Below are positions 59,350-64,000 of a stretch of 64,000 nt of DNA, in pieces (the first letter of the stretch is position 1; each line of letters opens with the position of its first letter). The stretch is from Palsa-506 sp963707065 (lineage in GTDB: Bacteria > Actinomycetota > Actinomycetes > Streptosporangiales > Streptosporangiaceae): contig CAVPPJ010000038.1 of the NCBI GenBank assembly GCA_963707065.1, positions 92,164 to 156,163 on the forward strand, written 5' to 3'. The notes beneath the pieces were generated by a model. The model did no database searches and had not been told where the DNA came from. It saw nothing but the letters and a program-made list of their open reading frames with translations. Made by a program: the position numbers and the translations under genes.

Positions 59350-60105
59350 CTAGGCGGCTGGCTTGACTGCCTGGATGATGGCGGAGTGCAGGCCCGCCCC
59401 GGCTTCGTGCGTGCTGGTGATCGTGCTGCCGGTGAACCCGGCCGCCAGCAGCAGGTCACGGTATTGCGCCTGGGTGAGCGTGCCGCCGCAGCCGGCCCGC
59501 TGCTCGGCTTCGGCCAGCTCGCCGGGATCGACTCTGTGGTCCGCCGTGACGTCGCTGATGCCCAGGCGGCCACCGGGCCGCAGCACCCGGAAAACTTCAG
59601 CAAGGACGCGTGGCTTGTCGGCGGACAGGTTGATGACACAGTTGGAGATCACCACATCGACGCACTCATCGGGAAGCGGGATGTCCTCGATATGGCCGTG
59701 CAGGAAGCAGGCATTGGTGACCCCGGCCTGCGCGGCGTTTGCGCGGGCGAGGGCGAGCATTTCCGTGCTGCCGTCCAGGCCGTAGGCGGTGCCGGCGGGG
59801 CCGACCCTCCGTGCGGAGAGCAGGACATCGAGACCGCCCCCTGACCCCAGATCCAGCACCGTCTCGCCCGGCTGGAGGCTGGCGACCGCCAGCGGGTTGC
59901 CGCAGCCGAGGCTGGCCCGAAGCGCCGCCTCTGGGACGTCGCCGGCGTCGGGGTAGGCGGCGGCGCCAAAGCACCCGTCGGTGAATGCATCGGGCTCGCA
60001 GTCGACGGGCACGCCGCCAGCCAGCGCGGTCCGGGCAAGGCCGGAGTATCGGCTGATGACGGCCTCCCGGATGTCGCCGGTGCCGACTTCGCTGTCTTGG
60101 GTCAT
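59350..60105 (-). CDS. arsM: Arsenite methyltransferase
   Basis: 251 residues. SAM motif VLDLGSGGGLDVLLSARR, GLDGSTEML, then the Cys that bind As(III): Cys68 (SLGCGNP), Cys156 (SNCVINL) and Cys206 (RAGCGGTL), matching the conserved trio of ArsM/AS3MT, with extra Cys36 and Cys45. It converts As(III) to methylated, volatile arsenicals. The IREAVISRYSGLAR start is typical. Its ATG overlaps the stop of the ArsR gene upstream (60102-60105), so expression is arsenic-induced. Confidence 0.93.
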   Translation of the reverse strand: MTQDSEVGTGDIREAVISRYSGLARTALAGGVPVDCEPDAFTDGCFGAAAYPDAGDVPEAALRASLGCGNPLAVASLQPGETVLDLGSGGGLDVLLSARRVGPAGTAYGLDGSTEMLALARANAAQAGVTNACFLHGHIEDIPLPDECVDVVISNCVINLSADKPRVLAEVFRVLRPGGRLGISDVTADHRVDPGELAEAEQRAGCGGTLTQAQYRDLLLAAGFTGSTITSTHEAGAGLHSAIIQAVKPAA

Positions 60106-60452
60106 CGGTGCTCCTCAGTATCGATAGACGGCTGGGCAGGGGCTGGGCGTCCCATGACAATGTCGGCGGCGGTCGGGAAGCAGTCCACGCAGGCGTCGTT
60201 GATCCGGTAGTAGCTCGCGGTGCCCCGGTGCTCGGCGAGCACGAAACCCACCTCGGCGAGCACCTTGAGGTGGGCGGAGACGGTGGACTGACCGACATGG
60301 ACGGCGGCGACGATCTCGCCGACATTCATCGGCGAAGCGCGCCGGGCGAGCAGGGAGACGATCTCGATCCTGGTGGCGTCGGCGAGGGCCTTGAACCAGC
60401 TGGCGTACTCGGCAGCCGTGGCCCGGTCGAGAGGCTTGCTTTGCTCATTCAT
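60102..60452 (-). CDS. arsR: ArsR-family regulator 1
   Basis: 116 residues from ATG 60452. The HTH is WFKALADATRIEIVSLLARRASPMNVGEIVAAVHVGQSTVSAHLKVLAEVGFVLAEHRGTASYYRIND. It lacks the CVCDL Cys pair of classical ArsR in the recognition helix region, and instead has Cys in the C-terminal INDACVDCFPTAADIV, like the AioF/CyeR-type ArsR with C-terminal sites that respond to arsenite or organoarsenicals. It overlaps the small gene upstream by 8 bp and arsM by 4 bp. Confidence 0.9.
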   Translation of the reverse strand: MNEQSKPLDRATAAEYASWFKALADATRIEIVSLLARRASPMNVGEIVAAVHVGQSTVSAHLKVLAEVGFVLAEHRGTASYYRINDACVDCFPTAADIVMGRPAPAQPSIDTEEHR

Positions 60453-60639
60453 CGTTAATCGACGATAACCGATTAATGAACTGGACGGAAGAGCTGGTCC
60501 GGCCGCTGACCGAGTCGTCTCCGGCGAAACCCTTATCCGCCACGATCGCGGTGCCATGGCGGGCCTCCGGCGAATGCCTGGCCAGTTTGGTGTAGCGCTC
60601 GCGAATGGTTTCGCGGATATCGGTGCTCAGCTCAGCCAT
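60445..60639 (-). CDS. 64-codon arsM-like fragment with foreign tail
   Basis: From ATG 60639 the frame reads MAELSTDIRETIRERYTKLAR, an ArsM-type N-terminus, then ARHGTAIVADKGFAG, which looks like the DDE-motif neighbourhood of a transposase (IVADKGFAG), and ends SVQFINRLSSINDE. It overlaps ArsR 2 by 13 bp and ArsR 1 by 8 bp, so it is translated in the operon if at all. Most likely a truncated arsM fused to an insertion-sequence remnant. No function can be claimed. Confidence 0.45.
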   Translation of the reverse strand: MAELSTDIRETIRERYTKLARHSPEARHGTAIVADKGFAGDDSVSGRTSSSVQFINRLSSINDE

Positions 60640-60980
60640 GCTGAGAGTTCGTTCAGGGCGTCGGGGATGACGTAGTAGTAGGCCCAGAGCCCCTGGCGCT
60701 CTGAGCCGACCAGGGCGGCCTGGCGCAGCACCTTGAGGTGATGGGAGATGGTGGGCTGGGAAAGGTCGAACAGCTGGACCAGCTCGCAGACGCACACCTT
60801 TCCGGCGTGCTTGCGCAGCACGTCAATGAGCTGCAGCCGGACGGGGTCGCCGAGGGCCTTGGCGACCGCGGCCATGCGGCTCGCCTGCTCGCGCTGCACA
60901 TCGGGGTAGACGGCCGGCTCGCAGCGCGGTTCGCCGGCCGGGCGCTTGATCTTCGGAGTTAGCTGTAGTTCCACGGCCAT
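60627..60980 (-). CDS. arsR: ArsR-family regulator 2
   Basis: 117 residues from ATG 60980; ATG 61016 is a longer choice that would cover the operator. MAAVAKALGDPVRLQLIDVLRKHAGKVCVCELVQLFDLSQPTISHHLKVLRQAALV holds the CVCEL metalloid site at the start of the recognition region, the classical As(III)/Sb(III) sensor type. RQGLWAYYYVIPDALNEL is the dimer wing and helix. The perfect dyad at 61002-61017 just upstream is its probable operator. Overlaps the fragment downstream. Confidence 0.93.
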   Translation of the reverse strand: MAVELQLTPKIKRPAGEPRCEPAVYPDVQREQASRMAAVAKALGDPVRLQLIDVLRKHAGKVCVCELVQLFDLSQPTISHHLKVLRQAALVGSERQGLWAYYYVIPDALNELSAWLS

Positions 60981-62130
60981 ATATCTGTCCCTGCCAGTCT
61001 GGTTGACATATATCAACGTGATCCCGGGCCCCGAGTCCGACTTTGGCGGGCGCGTCGCGGATCCAGGCGACCAGTGGCGGGATCACCGCCCGGGCGTCCT
61101 CGCTGACGCCCCTGAGGGTGTTGGAGGCAAACGAGCGCTGGAACTCCAGGCCGAGGTAGACCAGGCCGACGTGCGTGGAGGAGATGCCCTGGACGTGAAT
61201 CGGAGTCCCGTCAGCGTCGAGGGCGCCGAGCTCGCGCAGGTAGCCCAGGCTGGGCCGGTATCCGGTGGCGAGGATGATCGCGTCGGCCGGCTCGCGCTGG
61301 CCGTCGCTCCAGACCACCTGGTTTCCGTCGAGCGCGGTGAACATCGGGCGCCGGTCAACGCGACCCTCGGCGAGGGCCTGCTGGAACCCGACGCTGTCGG
61401 TGACCACGCTGCCGCCGGTGATCTTGCTCAGCCATTCGGCGGGCAGGGTGTCGAAGCCGGTCTCGCGCAGCCAGTAGTGGATGTCCTGGCCGCCCAGCCG
61501 CTGGGGGATGAACCGCACGGGATGGCGGGTGGCAAGGGTGACCGCCGCGACCGGCGCAAGCTCATTGGCGACCTGGGCGGCGGAGTCACCCGCTCCGACG
61601 ACGATCACCCGCTGGCCGGCGTACGGCGCCGGGTTGCGGTAACCGGCGACGTGCGAGAGCTCGCCGGTGAAGGCCTCCTGCCCCGGGAAGCTCGGGTGGT
61701 AGGGGTTGGAGAATGATCCGCTGGCGGCCACGATGCCGGACGCGCGCAGCGCTCGCCCGTCCTCGGTGACGACGGTGAACTCCCTGCCGTCCTGCCGGAT
61801 CGCCCGCACCCGGGTGCTGGTCTGGATCTCGACGCCGAGCCGGGCAGCGTAGCGCTCAAGGTAGCCGGCTACCTCGTCGCGGCCCGGGTAGCGATCCGGC
61901 GCACCAGGGAACGGCAACCCCGGCATCGAGCTGTATCCCGCCGGCGAGAACAAGCGCAGGCTGTCGTAGTACCGCGGCCACGATCCGGCGGGGCGATCGC
62001 TGGCCTCCAGGATCACCGCCGGCATCCGCAGCTCGCGCAGCGCGCGGGCTGCCGCCAGGCCCGACTGCCCGCCGCCGACCACGATCACGGGGGCGCCGGA
62101 GCTGGGCACAGGTTCCAGATCAGCACTCAT
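60823..62130 (-). CDS. Flavin monooxygenase, ArsO-like, with 3' read-through
   Basis: 435 residues from ATG 62130 (MSADLEPV). FAD motif VIVVGGGQSGLAAARAL, PAGSWPRYYDSLRLFSPAGYSSMPG, NADPH motif VIVVGAGDSAAQVANELAP and ATGYRPSLGYL are those of ArsO/CzcO-like flavoproteins commonly found in ars operons and implicated in arsenical oxidation or resistance. Recognisable homology ends near VAWIRDAPAKVGLGARDHVDI (about 61015). The frame runs on through the operator and 158 bp into ArsR 2 before stopping at 60823, giving about 65 extra residues, so the normal stop has probably been lost. Confidence 0.85.
   Translation of the reverse strand: MSADLEPVPSSGAPVIVVGGGQSGLAAARALRELRMPAVILEASDRPAGSWPRYYDSLRLFSPAGYSSMPGLPFPGAPDRYPGRDEVAGYLERYAARLGVEIQTSTRVRAIRQDGREFTVVTEDGRALRASGIVAASGSFSNPYHPSFPGQEAFTGELSHVAGYRNPAPYAGQRVIVVGAGDSAAQVANELAPVAAVTLATRHPVRFIPQRLGGQDIHYWLRETGFDTLPAEWLSKITGGSVVTDSVGFQQALAEGRVDRRPMFTALDGNQVVWSDGQREPADAIILATGYRPSLGYLRELGALDADGTPIHVQGISSTHVGLVYLGLEFQRSFASNTLRGVSEDARAVIPPLVAWIRDAPAKVGLGARDHVDICQPDWQGQIYGRGTTANSEDQAPGRRTALRAGRLPRCAARAGEPHGRGRQGPRRPRPAAAH
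61002..61017. promoter_or_regulatory. ArsR-type operator
   Basis: GTTGA-CATATA-TCAAC is a perfect 5-bp dyad 21 bp before the ArsR 2 start at 60980. It also lies inside the 3' extension of the monooxygenase frame. Confidence 0.7.
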
Positions 62131-62140
62131 ACATAAACGT

Positions 62141-62159
62141 ATATCGATTAAATCGATAT
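62141..62159. promoter_or_regulatory. Perfect 8-3-8 palindrome upstream of the ArsO-like gene
   Basis: ATATCGAT-TAA-ATCGATAT, 10 bp before the ATG of the monooxygenase gene. The most AT-rich site in this neighbourhood, typical of ArsR-family operators. Confidence 0.75.
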
Positions 62160-62397
62160 CCGTCAATGCAATGAGTCGCCGCGGGCCGTAGGCGGTCAGC
62201 GGCGGGATCGATCCGGGCAGCCAGCAGTCCGCGTCGCACGGCCAGCGGCGACCTACGGGCTCTCCGCCGACCTTCCGCAGGTCAAAGCCTCAATGGCCGC
62301 TGCGGTACTAGTGGCTAAATGCCGTTTCGCGCGGATCGCCGGCGAGCGCGGCCGGCCACCCGCCCCGTTTGCAGCTGCCGGTCGTGACCCGGCAGAG

Positions 62398-62757
62398 TCA
62401 CCGGGGCGGGCTGCCGATCAGTGCGCCGAGGCTGGCCAGCGCGTCGGTCCTGGCCCGGTAGTAAACCCAGACACCGCGCTTGTCGCGGTCCAGCAGTCCG
62501 CTGTCGTGCAGCACCTTGAGGTGATGGCTGATGGTCGGCTGGGACAGGTCGAAGGCACCAGCCAGGTCGCACACGCATGCCTCGCCGCCCGGGTGCGAGG
62601 CAACCAGGGACATCAGCCGCAGCCGGACCGGATCGGCGAGGGCCTTCAGCAGCGGCGCGACCAGGTCGGCCTGCGCTCGGGACAGCGGCTCGCGGGACAG
62701 CGGCGGGCAGCAAGCCGCTGGGTCGGCCGGGCTCAGCACCATCAGAGACTTCGACAT
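62398..62757 (-). CDS. arsR: ArsR-family regulator 3
   Basis: 119 residues from ATG 62757. VAPLLKALADPVRLRLMSLVASHPGGEACVCDLAGAFDLSQPTISHHLKVLHDSGLLDRDKRGVWVYYRA contains ACVCDL, the metalloid-binding pair, and an N-terminal Cys pair (AACCPP) that could add ligands. A TATAGAT box only 6-7 bases before the ATG suggests a leaderless transcript. It is divergent from the ArsI/CadI gene, with 93 bp between them. Confidence 0.93.
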   Translation of the reverse strand: MSKSLMVLSPADPAACCPPLSREPLSRAQADLVAPLLKALADPVRLRLMSLVASHPGGEACVCDLAGAFDLSQPTISHHLKVLHDSGLLDRDKRGVWVYYRARTDALASLGALIGSPPR

Positions 62758-62850
62758 ACATCTATATTGACAGAGTCCGATGTCTGTGGCAAGCTCGCCG
62801 CAGAGTCAGAGATAGACAGTCATCGAAGTCCCGTGTTCAGGAGGTTTCTC

Positions 62851-63312
62851 ATGTCCCGTGTGCAGCTCGCGCTCAACGTCAATGACATTGACGAGGCCGT
62901 CGCGTTCTACAGCAAGCTGTTCGGCGCCGAGCCCGCCAAGCGCCGTCCCGGGTACGCCAACTTCGCCATCGCCGAGCCGCCGCTCAAGCTCGTCCTGCTG
63001 GAGAACCCGGGGGAGGGCGGCAGCCTGAACCATCTCGGCGTCGAGGTCAGCGACACCGGCGCCGTCGATGCCGAGCAGAAGCGCCTTGCCGGGACCGGGC
63101 TCGCGTCCGTCGATAAGCGCGACACGACGTGCTGCTACGCCCGGCAGGACAAGTTCTGGGTCCAGGGCGCACCCGACGGCGAATCCTGGGAGATCTACAC
63201 CGTCCTGGCCGACAGCCAGACCTTCTACGACCATGACCACGGCGGCCCCGAATGCTGCGGTGCCGACGGCAGCTCAGAGGAGTCATCCGCAGCGGCCAGC
63301 ACCTGCTGCTAG
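62851..63312 (+). CDS. arsI: ArsI/CadI-family glyoxalase-fold metalloenzyme
   Basis: 153 residues from ATG 62851 (AGGAGG seven bases upstream). MSRVQLALNVNDIDEAVAFYSKLFGAEPAKRRPGYANFAIAEPPLKLVL is the vicinal-oxygen-chelate fold, with NHLGVEV for the Fe site His and TTCCYARQDKFWVQ holding the vicinal Cys pair for trivalent arsenicals. The Glu ligand is in ESWEIYTV. The tail has Cys pairs (ECCGAD; STCC). ArsI cleaves the C-As bond of methylarsenite; CadI is the cadmium-induced name of close relatives. Either function fits the ars island. Confidence 0.9.
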   Translation: MSRVQLALNVNDIDEAVAFYSKLFGAEPAKRRPGYANFAIAEPPLKLVLLENPGEGGSLNHLGVEVSDTGAVDAEQKRLAGTGLASVDKRDTTCCYARQDKFWVQGAPDGESWEIYTVLADSQTFYDHDHGGPECCGADGSSEESSAAASTCC

Positions 63313-63476
63313 TCGGCGGCAGCGCCACGACTGCCAGCCCGCCTGACACCACCTGGTAACGGCGCAAGCCCAGAGAGGCACCGAAAGCGCACGGGCCGGC
63401 CCGGCGGGATCAGTCCTCCGGGCAGGCCTCGCTTTTTGCGAGCAGCCCCCGGCTTTCAGCAGCCGCCCGAGTGCAG

Positions 63477-63863
63477 TTAGCAGCCGGGGGTGGACAGCAG
63501 CGCGGCCATACGCTCCAGCGCTGCGGGTACGAGCCAGTAGTAGACCCAGGTGCCGCGGCGTTCGGAGTCGATGATCCCGGCTTCGCGCAGGATCTTCAGG
63601 TGATGGCTGATCGTGGGCTGGGTGAGATTGAACGCCGTGGTCAGCTCGCAGACGCATGCCTCGCCGCCCTGATGTGCCCCGATCAGGGAGACCAGCCGGA
63701 GCCGGACCGGGTCCGCGAGGGCCTTGAACACCTGCGCCAGCCCGGCCGCCGCGCTCTCGCCGATCGGCTCACCGACCAGCGGCGTGGAGCACGCTTCGAT
63801 GACGACCCGCAGCTCGGCGGCGGGAATGAACTCCAGCGTCCCTGGCTCAACCTGCATCGACAT
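63477..63863 (-). CDS. arsR: ArsR-family regulator 4
   Basis: 128 residues from ATG 63863 (MSMQVEPGTLEF); ATG 63857 is also possible. AQVFKALADPVRLRLVSLIGAHQGGEACVCELTTAFNLTQPTISHHLKILREAGIIDSERRGTWVYYWLV has the ACVCEL metalloid site, and VIEACSTPLVGEP provides an N-terminal Cys. GTCAAGATAGAG directly upstream of the ATG matches the promoter of regulator 3. It is divergent from a gene at 63942, in the arrangement usual for arsR and an arsenite exporter. Confidence 0.93.
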   Translation of the reverse strand: MSMQVEPGTLEFIPAAELRVVIEACSTPLVGEPIGESAAAGLAQVFKALADPVRLRLVSLIGAHQGGEACVCELTTAFNLTQPTISHHLKILREAGIIDSERRGTWVYYWLVPAALERMAALLSTPGC

Positions 63864-63882
63864 GGCTCTATCTTGACGGCCA

Positions 63883-63919
63883 TCTATCCAGCCTGGCAAG
63901 CTGGACCGAGCTGGATAGA
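63883..63919. promoter_or_regulatory. Dyad in the arsR 4 divergent promoter
   Basis: TCTATCC (63883-63889) and GGATAGA (63913-63919) are complements separated by 23 bases, between the divergent starts at 63863 and 63942. Probable regulator site. Confidence 0.5.
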
Positions 63920-63941
63920 CGCTTATCGATGGAAGTAGCGG

Positions 63942-64000
63942 ATGACTGATGAGGCCCGTGTGGCAGTCGCGCTGCGGGACGGGCGCCCGCGTGAGCGAGT
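63942..64000 (+). CDS. Start of a gene running off the window
   Basis: ATG 63942 behind GGAAG begins MTDEARVAVALRDGRPRER and is open to the window end. Twenty residues are too few to identify. By position, divergent from arsR 4, an arsenite permease or arsenate reductase would be expected, but that is inference only. Confidence 0.45.
   Translation, partial: MTDEARVAVALRDGRPRER

Noticed and set aside
1..64000. tRNA or rRNA genes
   Set aside because: No T-loop-like GGTTCRA sequence with matching acceptor stem and no rRNA-like conserved blocks were noticed on reading; a covariance search would settle it.

Overview
The window is high-GC DNA (about 70% by eye), densely coded with frequent GTG starts and many 4-base ATGA/GTGA/TTGA gene overlaps. 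It fits an actinomycete. Supporting signs are coenzyme F420-type genes (NADPH:F420 reductase, an F420-type PPOX protein, a LLM flavin/F420 oxidoreductase), a DUF1707 protein, a mycosin-like subtilase, NarL-type two-component pairs, and a panB / nadE / glnA2 / glnE neighbourhood that resembles the panB-glnA2-glnE region of Mycobacterium tuberculosis (Rv2225-Rv2222c-Rv2221c). No tRNA, rRNA, CRISPR array or complete mobile element was seen.

Layout. 1-3.2 kb: a tightly coupled operon of a frame-interrupted Gfo/Idh/MocA dehydrogenase, two DUF4438 paralogues and a GntR regulator. 3.2-4.9 kb: a degenerate stretch with a repeated GntR 3' end, an acetyltransferase remnant and two frame-broken small genes. 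4.9-10.9 kb: small-molecule catabolism (hydroxypyruvate isomerase-like, thioesterase, peptide-type ABC ATPase, SDR, DapA/NanA-type aldolase, LLM oxidoreductase). 10.9-14.2 kb: membrane protein plus subtilase, then methionine aminopeptidase. 14.3-18.1 kb: two double YbjQ-domain proteins, DUF1707, a winged-helix regulator, F420 reductase. 18.1-22.6 kb: panB, a self-regulated MFS/TetR efflux operon with a perfect operator, and a threonine/serine dehydratase. 22.7-29.0 kb: a tandem duplication of a large secreted protein of unknown function (the first copy frame-interrupted) with conserved structured leaders and terminator hairpins, then a metallo-hydrolase and a broken DUF2891 gene. 29.2-33.6 kb: nadE (frame interrupted in its linker), glnA2 and a PrmC-like methyltransferase. 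33.6-38.6 kb: stress and housekeeping genes, including a SoxR-box promoter before a PPOX gene. 38.8-48.5 kb: an ABC exporter with a histidine kinase/response regulator pair, glnE, and a second kinase/regulator pair. 48.5-54.2 kb: GMC oxidoreductase, two MFS exporters, a truncated tyrosine recombinase. 54.3-59.3 kb: a third member of the secreted family, a lipoprotein, pseudogenes (AlkD-like and an unknown), DUF2306 and a PadR operon. 59.3-64.0 kb: an arsenic/metal resistance island with four ArsR regulators, arsM, an ArsO-like monooxygenase and an ArsI/CadI dioxygenase.

Two themes stand out. First, at least eight genes lose frame by one base (positions about 184, 3655, 4660, 10640, 23805, 28310, 30310 and 56950, plus decayed remnants). 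This is either a sign of indel errors in the assembly or real gene decay, and it matters most for nadE, which should be essential. Second, the genome carries many short tandem repeats of 15-22 bp, inside genes as whole-codon units and between genes. The most interesting candidate for something undescribed is the secreted-protein family (three members here) with its duplicated promoter, structured 5' leader and 3' hairpin module.
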